From Notamacropus eugenii (lineage: Eukaryota; Chordata; Mammalia; Diprotodontia; Macropodidae), in contig NC_092872.1 of assembly GCF_028372415.1 (NCBI RefSeq), forward strand, positions 280,057,206 through 280,121,205: a stretch of 64,000 bases of DNA, in the 5' to 3' direction. Shown in pieces: positions 1 to 10,439 of this stretch. Within the stretch, counting starts at the first letter, position 1, and the number at the start of each line of letters is the position of its first letter. The notes below the pieces were generated by a model. It saw nothing but the letters and a program-made list of their open reading frames with translations. It was not told where the DNA came from and ran no database searches. Both the position numbers and the translations under genes were made by a program.

Positions 1-11
1 TTTAGGTTGTT

Positions 12-83
12 CTTGAAACTTGACAAATATTCAAAGCTTATGACTGGAGGAGTCCCAAAGAGAACATAGCCCACTATAATCAG
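12..83 (+). pseudogene. Acid lipase exon 9, degenerate (gene begins before window)
   Basis: The 72-bp length equals exon 9 of the other two lipase genes here. In frame it reads LET*QIFKAYDWRSPKENI then AHYNQ, matching the family exon 9 core (AYDWGS...HYNQ). It ends in CAG followed by a good GTAATT donor at 84. Codon 4 is TGA (21-23) where relatives have Ser. The bases directly before position 12 are TT, not AG; the nearest AG is at 4-5, which would add two codons in frame but keep the stop. This exon is followed by exon 10a in the expected phase 0. Either the gene is dead or an alternative splice avoids this exon. The exon identity is strong; which paralogue it is (LIPF-, LIPJ- or LIPN-like) I cannot say. 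Confidence 0.8.
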
Positions 84-399
84 GTAATTTTCCTTTTAAA
101 TGGAGCTTTTTCTTTTTAAAAGCAATTAATGAAAACAATCAGGATCCTTGATTTCTAATTCTGACTTTAGGTACTAACAAGCTCTGTGACCATGGACAAG
201 TCACTTTACCTCTTACTGCCTCCATTTCCTCATCTGTAGACTGATACAGTTTGTCCAGATCAAGTATTTTTAACCATCGTTTGTGTCATGAACTCCTTGA
301 AAAGTCTGGGGAAGCTGATGAACTCCTTCTCAGAAGTTCCTCTAGTTCTGTAAGAAGGCTTTCCCATGCCTCCACAATCTCAGCCCCTCCCTGAGATAT

Positions 400-572
400 T
401 ATGTCCATTTCTCTTCTCTCTTTGTACATAGTTGTTTTGTCTCTCCCATGAGAATTTGCGCTCCTTGAGGAATGGCACTGGGTTTTTGCCTTTCTTTGAA
501 TCCTAGCATTTTGCACAGGACCTGGCACATGGTAAATGCTTAGTAAATCCTTATTGACTGACAGACAAATGC
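400..572 (+). repeat. L2-like LINE 3' end
   Basis: The stretch has the usual L2 tail wording: a line on start of hospital-like pyrimidine text is absent, but 'gcacaggacctggcacatgg' followed by 'taaatgcttagtaaatcc' and 'ttattgactgac' is the common 3' end of L2/MIR elements. The L1 copy next to it begins where this tail stops. Confidence 0.45.
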
Positions 573-574
573 AT

Positions 575-2352
575 AAAATAAGATATCTAGATTTCCAAAG
601 GAGATTAATTATATTCAAATATAGCTGTTCTTTTTTTTTCCCGTTTACCTTTTTATGCTTCTCTTGATTCTTGTCTTGGGAAGTCAAAATTTTAAATACA
701 GATCTGGTCTTTTCCTCAACAGGAAATCTTCAAATTGTCTCTATCACTGAATGTCCATTTTTTCCCTTGAAGTATTATATTCTGATATGCTGCGTAGGTG
801 ATTCTTGGCTTCAATCCTAGTTCCTTTGACTTCTGAAATATCCTACTCCAAGCCCTTTGATCCCTTAATGTTGAAGCTGCCAGATCCTGTGTTATCCTGA
901 TTGTATTTCCACAGTACTCAAATTGTTTCTTTCTAGCTGCTTGCAGTATTTTCTCCTTGATCTGGGAACTCTGAAATTTGACCACAATATTCCTAGGAGT
1001 TTCTCTGTTCAGGTTTTTTTCAGGGGGTGAACGATGAATTTTTTCAATATCCATTTTACCCTCTGATTTTATAACATCAGGGCAGTTTTCCTTGATAATT
1101 TCATGGAAGATAGTGTCTAGGCTCTTTTTTTGATCATGGCTTTCAGGTAGCCCAATAATTTTTAAATTATTTCTCCTGGATCTATTTTCCAGGTCAGTTG
1201 TTTTTTCAATGAGTTCTTTCACATCATCTTTTATTTTTTTAAATTTTTGGTTTTGTTTACTAATTTCTTGGCTTAACTCATAGTCATTCTTTTCCCTGGA
1301 CTCAATTCTCTCTTTCAATGAATTATTTTGTTCAGGGAGCTTTTGAACCTTCTCTTCCATTTGGCTAATTCTGCTTTTTAAAACCTCTTTCTCCTTGTTG
1401 GCTTTTTGGACCTCTTTTTCCAACTGAGTTAACCTCTTTTTAAAGCTGCTATTTTCCTCAGCGTTTTTTTTAGTTCTCCTTTAGTAAGCTGCTAACTTGT
1501 TTTTTAAGGTCTTCTATTTCTTGAGCCAAGTTTAAGTCCCCTTTGGAGGGAGGGTCCTTGACTTCTTCTGGCAGCATGCCTTGTTCTTCCTCATCTGAAG
1601 GGATGGGGAGAGACATCTGTTCCCCAAGAAAGTAACCTTCTATGGTCTTATTTTTTCCCCCCTTTTCTGGGCATTTTCCCAGCCAGTTACTTGACTTCTG
1701 AGTTTCCTCTCCACACCCACCTCACCTCCAGATCTGCCAAGCTAGCGCTTGGGGGCTGAGATTCAAATGCTGCTTCCCACCCTCAGGGCTTTCGGTGGGG
1801 GTGGGGCTGCTATTCAGTGTGAGATTAAGTTCAGTTGCTCGGGTGGAGGCAGGGCCACCACACAAGGCTCAGTTCCCTCAGTGGGTTTATGATGAGACCT
1901 TCAACAATGGATCCAGGCTCCTGCCTGCTGTAAGAGCCCCTTCTGCTGCTGCCTCTGCTGCTGCCTCCCTAGGGGGCCTGAGTTATGGGGACACCCCACT
2001 CCCCTCTCGGCCAGCCAAAAAGACTCTCTCACTGACCTTTGGCGCCTGTGGGTGAAGGGACCTGCGCTGCTGCTGGAGATTCTGTGCCTGAAGCCTGCTC
2101 AGATCTGCTCCTCTTGGTGCCAGGGTGGCCAAGGCAGAGCTGAGCTCTGCTCCAGGTCCAGTGCGCTACAGACCTTTGGTGTTGGTTTTTCAGGTCTCTC
2201 TGGAACAGAAATCTCCTCCACTCCATTGCTCTGTGGCTTCTGCTGCTCCAGAATTTGTTGGGAGTTCTTCTTTACAGGTGTTTTATGGGCTGTGGGTTAG
2301 GAGCTAGCATATGTGTGTCTTTCTACTCCGCCATCTTGGCTCCTCCCCCTTC
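575..2352 (-). mobile_element. L1 LINE, 5'UTR plus ORF1, no ORF2 (copy a)
   Basis: Read on the minus strand it starts near 2352 with the L1 5' end signature (GGAGCCAAGATGGCGGAGTA), runs through a GC-rich 5'UTR (about 1500-2340), and carries ORF1. An open stretch of 235 codons (1423-716) shows the coiled-coil part, then the RRM-like segment with DLENRSRRNNLKIIGLPES and the C-terminal domain (CGNTIRITQDLAASTLRDQR). The sequence ends about 140 bases after ORF1 without any recognisable ORF2. It could be a 3'-truncated L1 or a half-L1 (HAL1) type element. It is inserted in the intron between exons 9 and 10a of the first lipase. The plus-strand open frames over 1795-2307 are only its 5'UTR read backwards. 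Confidence 0.85.
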
Positions 2353-2584
2353 AGCTGTTCTAATATTAGGAAAAGCACACATGTTCATAAAACCTCAGGT
2401 TTAGAATCCCAGGTGCTCATCTCTAATATTTTTACAGCTATAAAGCTCTATGATTTTATATTTTAAGGAAAGCTTCCCCAGAAGACATCCCAGTGCCTGG
2501 CACACTGAGTAAATGCTTGATTGATTCATTTCTTCTTAGCCTCCATCTAAGAGGACACATTCAAGGGGAACTGAGAGATCAAGA

Positions 2585-2770
2585 TCTATAGAAAACCTCA
2601 GAAGTCATTTAGGCCAATTCCTTCCTTTTACAGATGTAGAAGCTGAGATCCTGAGAGAAGATGAGTTATTTGCCTTAGGGCATACAAGTAATAAACAGCA
2701 AACCAGGATTCAAATTCCAGATCTCCTGCCTCCAAACCCTGTCCTCTTTCTATTTCTTCACATTGCCCCC
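2585..2770 (-). repeat. MIR-type SINE
   Basis: The segment shows the antisense MIR core: 'cttttacagatgtagaagct', a 'gagttatttgccttagggca' block, then 'aaaccaggattcaaattcc'. It is diverged and lies in intron sequence of the first lipase. Confidence 0.6.
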
Positions 2771-3023
2771 CAATATTCTTTGGTGATGGTCATTGACATA
2801 GTTACAAATCACCTCATTTTTAGCTATCTTGTATCTATTTCTTTCATGGAAATGGCATCAAAACTTGATGCAATACCTAGTCCAAATATAAATTCCCTGA
2901 TCCCAGAGCATCCCTCTACCCACCAATCTAATGACCAGATTTTAAAAAACAAGATATAGTATTCTTGATTGTGGGCCAAATTCTTGCCTTACTCAGATTT
3001 AGTGTATAGAGGAGAATAGTTTT

Positions 3024-3026
<3 letters not shown>

Positions 3027-3065
<39 letters not shown>

Positions 3066-3082
3066 TACATACATACATACAC
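3027..3082. repeat. (CA)n and (ATAC)n microsatellite
   Basis: About 35 bases of pure CA repeat run directly into about five ATAC units. Confidence 0.95.
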
Positions 3083-3356
3083 ACAAAGAGATGAAATTCA
3101 TATGTAAAAGAATGAATACATATACCAATATATATCAATATATAAATGTGTGTTATACATATGCATTTGTATCATATATGTGGTTATATTTTTTTGTAAA
3201 TCCATTTATACATTTTGTTTTAATTACTATTATTATTATTATTAAATATGTTCCTCTGGACCCCATCATAGTGGCACTCTTGTTTAAAATGATAATGATA
3301 ATGATAAAGGTAAATCAAACCATCTATTGTAGTTTTTGCTTCTGACAGTCTAATTT

Positions 3357-3790
3357 AGTAGAAAGAAAGAAATATGTAAAGCACTTAAAAAAAATCATAC
3401 AAAGAATTGGCTGTCCCCCAGGAGTGATAGGACATTGAACAGAACTCTAAGGGAACTCCCTTGTCCTCTTTTGTTTCCATGCAGTCAATTCCTCCAATTT
3501 ACAATCTATCAACGATGAAAGTGCCAACTGCTCTGTGGAGTGGTCTAAGAGATTTGTTAGCTGGCCCAAAAGATGTCTCAAATTTAATCCCCCAAATCCC
3601 CAAGATGATTTACCACAAGATTCTGCCTATATTTGATCATTTGGCTTTTCTTTTTGGCATTAATGCACCTCAAACAATTTACTATGACATAATACAAGGT
3701 GATCAAGGAAACCCCATAAAGACGATATTTCTGGTGAACATCTTCCCTTTTCTTAGAGCTTGAAATTGAACTTATTTTCTCCTGTATAGA
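3357..3790 (+). repeat. Local duplication unit 1 (terminal exon 10a with flanks)
   Basis: The intron flank, the whole last exon and the start of the 3'UTR match unit 2 at 4856-5290 base by base with scattered differences. Shared markers are 'aaatcatacaaa', 'gtgataggacatt', 'tttccatgcag' or 'tgtccatgcag', and 'ttattttctc'. Homology stops at about 3790, where the intervening L1 fragment begins. Confidence 0.85.
3485..3763 (+). pseudogene. Acid lipase last exon, copy 10a
   Basis: The exon follows a good acceptor (TTTCCATGCAG, ending 3484) and joins exon 9 in phase 0. It translates as SIPPIYNLSTMKVPTALWSG, LRDLLAGPKDVSNLIPQIPK, MIYHKILPIFDHLAFLFGIN, APQTIYYDIIQ and then an abnormal tail. The family's catalytic Asp (LRD) and His (FDH) are present. 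Against copy 10b there is one extra base in the last dozen codons (ATAATACAAG versus ATAATCAAG), so the normal end (KVIKETL or similar) is replaced by 20 unrelated residues before the stop. With the stop in exon 9 this argues that the gene is no longer coding, although the exon itself is well kept. Confidence 0.8.
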
Positions 3791-4855
3791 AGACCAGCGA
3801 GCAGAAGCGAGTCCCCAGTCCCAGCAGCAGCAGGTCCACAGATCCCTCAACCCACAGGTGCCAAAGGTCAGTGATGGGGTTTTTTCAGCTGGCCAGGAAG
3901 GGAGAAGGGCCTTCCCATAGCTCTGGCCTCAGGCAGGAGCCCACAGAGGCCACATTGGTCCAGCTGCAGCAGTTCCTCCTGCAGCTGGTACAGCTGCCCA
4001 CATCCATTGTTGGAGTGTAAAAACCCCTGGGGGCACGGAGGACCTGAATATTACCTCAGCCCTGTGTAGAGGCCCTGAGGGAACTGATTTTTATCTCACA
4101 CTGAATGGCAGCCCTGCCCATCCAGCTTTACTGAAAATCAGCCCCCAGTCCTGACTTGGCAGAACTGGAGACCAGGTGGCTGTGGAGAGGTAAGTGCTAA
4201 GATTCTGGGTACAAAAATCTCTCCCCTGCTCCCAGACCAGTGTACACGCTTGATTGTGCTACCTTGGATGAACTGAGATCTTACAGATTCCCAGATTATA
4301 CCCTACTCTTGACAAAGGAACCAAAAGTCAAGTAACTGGTTGGCAAAATGCCCAAAAAAGGGAAAAAAAATAAGACCATAGGTTAATTTCTTGGTGAACA
4401 GATATCTCCTCTCATCCTTTCTGATGAGGAAGAACAATGCTTACCATCAGGGAAAGACATAAAAGTCAAGGCTTCTGTATCCCAAACATCCAAAATAAAT
4501 ATTCAATGGGCTCAGGCCATGGAAGAGCTCACAAAGGATTTTGAAAATCAAGTAAGAGAGGTGGAGGAAAAACTGGGAAGAGAAATAAGAGAGATGCAAG
4601 AAAAACATGAAAAGTGGGTCAATACCTTACTAAAGGAGACCCAAAAAAAATGCTGAAGAAAATAACACCTTGAAAAATAGGCTAACTCAATTGGCAAAAG
4701 AGGTTCAAAAAGCCAATGAGGAAAAGAATGCTTTAAAAAGCAGAATTAGCCAAATGGAAAAGGAGGTTCAAAAGTTCACTTAAGAAAATAGTTCTTTCAA
4801 AATTAGAATGGAACAGATCAAGGCTAATGACTTTATGAGAAACTAAGAAATCACA
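3790..4855 (+). mobile_element. L1 LINE fragment, 5'UTR plus start of ORF1 (copy b)
   Basis: The sequence parallels copy c at about 6960-7920: a 5'UTR with 'cagcagcaggtccacagatc', then ORF1 text ('gccatggaagagctcacaaa', 'gagatgcaagaaaaacatga') encoding the coiled-coil part, with stops and frame breaks. It ends abruptly inside ORF1, exactly where duplication unit 2 begins. Confidence 0.85.
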
Positions 4856-5290
4856 GAAAGGTAGAAGTACAGAAAGCACTTATTAAAAATCATACAAATA
4901 ATCAGCTGCCACCCCCACCCCAGAAGTGATAGGACATTAAATTGGAACTCTCTGAGAAGACTTGTGTTTTGTTTTGTGTCCATGCAGCCAATTCCTCCAC
5001 CTTACAACCTATCAAAGATGAAAGTGCCAACTGCGCTGTGGAGTGGTCTCAGAGATTTGTTGGCTGACCCAACAGGTGTCTCCATTTTAATCCCCCAAAT
5101 CCCCAAGATGATTTACTACAAGATTCTGCCTACATACGATCATTTAGCTTTCATTTTTGGTGTTGATGCACCTCGAACAGTTAACAATGAAATAATCAAG
5201 ATGATCAAGGAAACTCTATAAAGATGGTATTGCTGGTGAAATCATGATTTTTCTTAGAGGTGGGGATTAAAATTATTTTCTCTTGTACAA
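4856..5290 (+). repeat. Local duplication unit 2 (terminal exon 10b with flanks)
   Basis: This is the second copy of the unit at 3357-3790, same orientation, about 1.5 kb downstream. It contains intron flank, acceptor, full last exon and the first 3'UTR bases. Divergence is spread over the whole unit, so the duplication is not recent. Confidence 0.85.
4988..5221 (+). CDS. Acid lipase last exon, copy 10b (intact frame)
   Basis: The exon starts after the acceptor TGTCCATGCAG (ending 4987) and stays open for 77 codons to TAA at 5219-5221: PIPPPYNLSKMKVPTALWSG, LRDLLADPTGVSILIPQIPK, MIYYKILPTYDHLAFIFGVD, APRTVNNEIIKMIKETL. This is the normal family C-terminus and length (human LIPF exon 10 encodes about 79). 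Catalytic Asp and His positions are kept. It could replace 10a as the used last exon, but the upstream exon 9 carries a stop. Its paralogue identity is uncertain (LIPF/LIPJ/LIPN-like). Confidence 0.7.
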   Translation, partial: PIPPPYNLSKMKVPTALWSGLRDLLADPTGVSILIPQIPKMIYYKILPTYDHLAFIFGVDAPRTVNNEIIKMIKETL

Positions 5291-5497
5291 TGGGACTGTG
5301 GAATGGAAATGGGAATGTCTATCTTATTTAAATACGCTGAAAGAAGTAAACAATCTTCATCCTCACCCGTGTCATTTATCAACTTCTGATTCCTATCAAA
5401 GATGTTGAGTTCACAGACCCTGGGAGCTCAAATGTCCCCCAAATTTTTATGTATAGCAAGAAGTTCCCCCAATTTCTTTGTAAAATCAGTATTGAAA

Positions 5498-5503
5498 ATT
5501 AAA
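5498..5503 (+). promoter_or_regulatory. Candidate polyadenylation signal ATTAAA
   Basis: An ATTAAA lies about 280 bases after the stop of exon 10b, followed by a T/G-rich stretch ('ttttattgatgtcacttgcc'). The position is reasonable for a short lipase 3'UTR. Confidence 0.4.
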
Positions 5504-5719
5504 TTTTATTGATGTCACTTGCCTCTATACCGCAGTCAGTTCCAGGATATTCTTCTCTCTTTGGCAGAACTATTAGAGATATCTCTCACTGGCAAATGTA
5601 TACAATTCTCTGCTCTCATAGTCTCCGGCCTCTCTGGTGAGAGGAAGGAGTGATACTACCATCCCTATTTTTTTGGTACCATTATTGTTTGTCCATTTAG
5701 TCAGAATTTAGTTTCTTTC

Positions 5720-5965
5720 CAGATAGTAGATAGGTGGGTCCAGTGAATAGAGTACCTGGCCTGGAGTCAGAAATACCTGAGTTCAAGTCCAGAATCAGAC
5801 ACTTAACAGCTGTGTGACCCTTAGGCAAGTCACATAAGCTGTCTGTCTCAACTATCTCAACTGTAAAATGGGGATAATAACAGCGTATACCTTTTAGGAT
5901 TATTGTGAGGATCAAATAATATACTATTTGTAAAGGGTTTAGCACAGTTTCTGGCACATGGTAGA
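5720..5965 (+). repeat. tRNA-derived/MIR-type SINE
   Basis: The SINE head ('gagtacctggcctggagtca', 'cctgagttcaagtccagaat', 'agctgtgtgacccttaggca') is followed by the core and tail ('actgtaaaatggggataata', 'ctggcacatggtagatgctt'). The box-B-like GAGTTCAAGTCC is intact. Confidence 0.8.
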
Positions 5966-5989
5966 TGCTTTCTAAATGCTTATTTCCCA

Positions 5990-6695
5990 CACCTATCAGA
6001 TTGGATAACATGATAAAACAGGAAAATTATATTTAAGAAGATGTGGGAACAGCTTCAAGGGCTGTATTCAAAAGAGATTATGAAAATGGGAGAAGGACCC
6101 ACATTTACAAAATTGTTTCTAGCAGCTCTTTTTGTAGTGGCCTAGAACTGGAAATTGAGGGAATACCTATCATTTGGAGGATGGGTAATAAGTTATGCTA
6201 TATTAATGTAACAAATACTATTGTCCTATAAGAAATGATGAACAGGCAGATCTCAGAAAAACCTGGAAAGACTTACATGAACTGAAGTTGAGTGCAGTGA
6301 GCAGAACCAGGGGAACATTGTTCATAGAAACAACCACAGTGTACTGATTTTGATAGACTTCTCAGCAATGCAAGGACTTAACATAATTGCAAAGGACTCA
6401 TAATAGAAAATGCTATCCACATCCAGAGAAAGAACTAAGGAGTTGGAATGCAGGGCAGCACAGACTATTCTCTGTTTTGTTTTTTTCTTCCTCATGGTTT
6501 CTCCCTTTTGTTATAATTCTGCTATGCAACATGACTCATGTAAACATGTGTTTATTAGGAATGTATGTATAGAGCCCATATGAGATTGCATGCCATCTTG
6601 GGGGGGCAACAGGGAGGAAGGAGAAGAAAATTTTAAACTTATGGAAATGAAAAATGAAAACTAAAAAGTAAAACAAAATTTAAAATCAGAGCACA
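5990..6695 (+). mobile_element. L1 LINE 3' end (3'UTR, A-rich tail)
   Basis: The text matches the marsupial L1 3' region: 'cctggaaagacttacatgaa', 'gtgagcagaaccaggggaac', 'catccagagaaagaactaag', 'gcaacatgactcatgtaaac', then an A-rich tail at 6635-6690. Only the 3' end is present. Confidence 0.8.
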
Positions 6696-6734
6696 TTTTC
6701 ATGGACATATGACTGATAGAAAGACGAGCAGGGT

Positions 6735-8645
6735 GGGGAGGGCAAGCCAAGATGGTAGAGTAGAAGGACTCACCTTTAGAAGCTCTCCTCCAACAGCCCA
6801 TAAAATACTTGTTAAAATGACTCTAAACAAATTCTAGAGCAGCAGAAGCCATGAAACAACAGAGTGAAAGAGATTTCCAGCCCAAGGCAGCCTGGAAGGC
6901 CAACAGGAAAGGTCTATCACACCAGGCACAGAGCGGAGTGCAGTCCAGCATTAGTGTCTCCACAGCAGCAAGGACAAGACTGGAGCAGGCTTCAAGGTGC
7001 CACCAGCAGCAGGTGCAGGTCCCAGATTCCTCAACTCAGAAACACCAAAGACAGCTTCAAAAGTCAGTGAGAAAATTCTTTCACCTGGGTGAGAAGGGAA
7101 CACAGTGGTCTAACCCCAGTCCCAGACAGCAGCAACTTCCATTGTTGGAGCCCTGGCCTAAAAACCCTGAGGGAATTGAGCAGCTCATCTGGATTTTAGC
7201 CCTGAGTGGCAGCCCTGTGGTGAGGAGGAGTGCTGGCTGGTGGAGGCTTTGGAGAGGGAATTTCTACTCACAGAAAAGAGTGTGTGTAGTTGCTCCCAGA
7301 CCAGAGTGCAGGTCAGGAAAGAAGTAAACTCCATTCCCTTGATTGTGCCACCTTGGAAGAACTGAGAACTTACAATTCCTCAGAGTGTACTCTCCTTTTG
7401 ACAAAGAACTCAAAAGTCAAGTAACTGACTGGGAAAATGCCCAAAAAAGGGAAAAAGAATAAGACAATAGAAGTTTACTTTCTTGGTGAGCAGGTATTTT
7501 CTTGCATCCTTTCAGATGAGGAAGAACAATTAATATCATCAGAGGAAGACCTAAAAGTCAAGGCTTCTGCATCTAAAACCTCCAAAATAAATAGGCAATA
7601 GTCTTGGGCCACTGAAGACCTCAAAAAGGATTTTGAAAATCAAGTAAGAGAAGTGGAGGAAAATTTGGGAAGAGAAATGAGAGCAATGCAAGAAAATCAT
7701 GAAAAGCAAATCAACAGTTTGCTAAAGGACACCCAAAAAAATGCTGAAAAAATTAACACCTTGAAAAATAGGCTAACTCAAATGGCAAAAGAGGTCCAAA
7801 ATGCCAATGAGGAGAATGCTTTAAAAAGCAGAATTAGTCAAATGGAAAAGGAAGTTCAAAAGCTCACTGAAGAAAATAGTTCTTTAAAAAGTAGAATGGA
7901 GCAGATGGAAGCTAATGACTTTAGGGGAAACCAAGAAATTACAAAACAAAATCAAAAGAATGAAAAAATAGAAGACAATGTGAAATATCTCATTGGAAAA
8001 ACAACTGACCTGGAAAATAGATCCAGGAGAGACAATTTAAAAATTATGGGACTACCTGAAAGCCATGATCAATAAAAGAGCCCAGACATTATCTTTCAAG
8101 AAATTATCAAGGAAAACTTCTCTGATATTCTGGAATCAGAGAGTAAAATAAATATTAAAAAATTCACTGATCACCTCCAGAAAGAGATTCCAAAAGAAAA
8201 ATTCCTAGGAAGATTGTAGCCAAATTCCAGAGTTCCCAGGTCAAGGAGAAAATCTTGCAAGCAGCCAGAAAGAAACAATTCAAGTACTGTGGAAACACAA
8301 TCAGGATAACACAAGATCTAGCAACTTCTACATTAAGGGATCAAAGGGCTTGAAATATGATATTCCAGAAGTCAAAGGAACTAGGATTAAAACCAAGAAT
8401 CACCTACCCAGCAAAACTTCAAGGGAAAGTGGACATTCAATGAAATAAAGGACTTTCAAGCATTCTTGATGAAAAGACCAGAGCTGAAAAGAAAATTTTA
8501 CTTTCAAACAGAAGAATCAAGAGAAGCAAGAAAAGGTAAACAGGAAAGAGAAATCACAAGGGACTTCCTAAAGTTGAACTGTTTACATCCCTACATGGAA
8601 AAATAATATTTGTAATTCTTGAAGCTTTTCTCAGTATTTGGGTAG
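6735..8645 (+). mobile_element. L1 LINE, 5'UTR plus ORF1, no ORF2 (copy c)
   Basis: The 5' end signature (aagccaagatggtagagtag) sits at about 6745, only some 45 bases after the tail of the previous L1 3' end. ORF1 follows: an open stretch at 7653-8075 encodes a long coiled coil (heptad-rich, EENSSLKSRMEQMEANDF) and the NLKIMGLPESHDQ start of the RRM-like domain. The C-terminal domain continues to about 8440 with stops and frame changes. After ORF1 comes 'aagttgaactgtttacatcc' and a short tract, and then unique-looking DNA; no ORF2 is seen. As with copy a this could be truncation or a half-L1. Confidence 0.85.
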
Positions 8646-9345
8646 TTGGAAGGATTATACATAGACACAATATACCCTGGAGCCAAATCCTTGCCTTAGG
8701 GCCCAAGGCCTGGGCACGAAAAATACAACACTGCCTTTCACTCTTGATTTGTTTCCTATTTTACTCCCTTGGAAAACAGGATTTCCTTGTAGAGCTGTAT
8801 TGTGGTCTAGGAGTGCTGGGAACTCAGAAATGTAAGAGTAAAGAGCACAGGTCTGCCTCAAAAGAATTTGAACACTCAAGACTTCTTTTAGACCAAATTA
8901 ATCTATTTGTGAGGTCAAAACAAGCGTGCCAGACTCCTAGTGAGTCTGAATTTGATAGAGATAAGAATGACATTTTTATAGGGGAAAAGATAATTTGAAG
9001 ATTTGGATGGGATTAAGGAGAGACAAATAGCCTGGGTTGGTCTGCAGGTAGCAGAGATTGAAGTGTTCCCCTGGGATGGAGGTAACAGAGAATTAAGGAT
9101 TTGGCTGGATCAGGGGCCATAGTGAAAGGACAGTTGAAAGGATTATACTGGGATGAGCCAGATGCTTCAGGCTAATACCAGGGATCTGGGTTCAGCAGGT
9201 GGGTTTCTGTAAATTTCAAAAGGGTGCTGGGGGTCCAGATCCCATACTCTGTCTATATTGCAATCATGGACCTTCTCCTACCAAATCTCCATGATTCTTA
9301 CAAAGCTTTTAGATTTACTTCCTTCCCTTGAGACCTCTAGTTCTA
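8646..9345. other. No recognisable feature
   Basis: I see no exon, conserved frame or repeat I can name in this stretch. Open frames here are short and without family resemblance. Confidence 0.5.
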
Positions 9346-9349
9346 GGTA

Positions 9350-9590
9350 GTCTAGTAGATTAAGTGCTGGGCTTAAAGTCAAGAAGATGAATCTTCCTGA
9401 GTTCAAATCTGACCTCATACATTCCCTAGCTGGGTGATCCTGGGCATTTAACCCTGTTTACCTCACTTTCCTTATCTGTCAAATGAGCTGGAGAAAGAAT
9501 TGGTAAACCACTCCAATATCTTTGCCAAGAAAATCCCAAATATGATCATGAAGACTGAGATGTGACTGAAAAACAATTGACCAGCAAACT
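9350..9590 (+). repeat. tRNA-derived SINE, near full length
   Basis: It shows head ('cctgagttcaaatctgacct'), core, and the marsupial SINE 3' part 'gagctggagaaagaattggt', 'aaaccactccaatatctttg', 'ccaagaaaatcccaaat' ending near 'ctgaaaaacaattga'. Confidence 0.85.
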
Positions 9591-9814
9591 TTGAATTTGT
9601 GGATAGACATCTGAAGCCACTGTCTCTGGTGACTTTTCTCTTGAAATGTGTTTATTGTGAACCTAGTGTCTCTACTTGCAGCTGCTCTTTTATTCAGCTT
9701 TGTGGATACAGGGCATGCACAAGCTGTTTTCTCCCTCCTCTTTCCTTTTCCCCTTAAATTGGTTTTGATTTTACCTATCTGTCTGTCATCTCTCTGTATC
9801 TCTATGAATATATC

Positions 9815-10018
9815 AGCCATTTTCAGTCACGTCTGCCTCTTTGTGATCCCATTTGGGGTTTTCTTGGCAGATATTGGAGTGGTTTACCATTTCCTTCTCC
9901 AGCTCATTTTACAGAAAAGAAACTGAGGCAAAGTAAAGTGACTAGTCCAGAGTCACACAACTTGTAAGTGCTTGAGGCCAGATTTGAACTCAAGTCATTC
10001 TGGCACCAGACTGGGTAC
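9815..10018 (-). repeat. tRNA-derived SINE, antisense
   Basis: The same SINE family as at 9350, reversed: 'gggttttcttggcagatatt', 'ggagtggtttaccatttcct', then 'agatttgaactcaagtcatt'. The two copies lie in opposite orientation about 225 bases apart. Confidence 0.8.
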
Positions 10019-10019
10019 T

Positions 10020-10329
10020 TTAGTTGCATATATACATATATATGTGTGAGTGTGTATTTTATATGTATATATTCATGCATGTGTATATGTGTGTAGACAT
10101 ATATACAGACACATATGTACATATATACATGTGTGTTTGTATAAATGTGTGTATAAATACATATATACACATTGATATAAATATATTATGTCTTTTTGTG
10201 CATGTATGTATACATGTGAATATACATATATATAATATGTAGATATTATATACCTGCATATCTAAATTATAGACATATACCTATCTATGACACATCATAG
10301 ATATATTTTATACTAGATAGATGATAGAC

Positions 10330-10377
<48 letters not shown>

Positions 10378-10385
10378 TATTCTAT
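10020..10385. repeat. AT/GT-rich low-complexity block with (GATA)n
   Basis: A 300-base run of alternating purine-pyrimidine text (ATAT, GTGT, ACAT) ends in about twelve pure GATA units at 10324-10373. The open frames over this block on both strands are low-complexity artefacts. Confidence 0.9.
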
Positions 10386-10439
10386 TTTCTACATGGAGTG
10401 TTTGTGATGACTCTAGGGTATCCAGTTTAGAAGGTCTAA

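Noticed and set aside
1795-2307. Several open frames on both strands in a GC-rich stretch, CpG-island-like
   Set aside because: They lie in the 5'UTR of the antisense L1 copy a; the amino acid content is low-complexity and has no family resemblance.
10024-10259. Overlapping open frames rich in Tyr, Ile and Cys
   Set aside because: Produced by alternating ATAT/GTGT text on both strands.
10324-10373. Regular repeats resembling a CRISPR-type array
   Set aside because: It is a GATA tetranucleotide microsatellite without spacers, in a mammalian genome.
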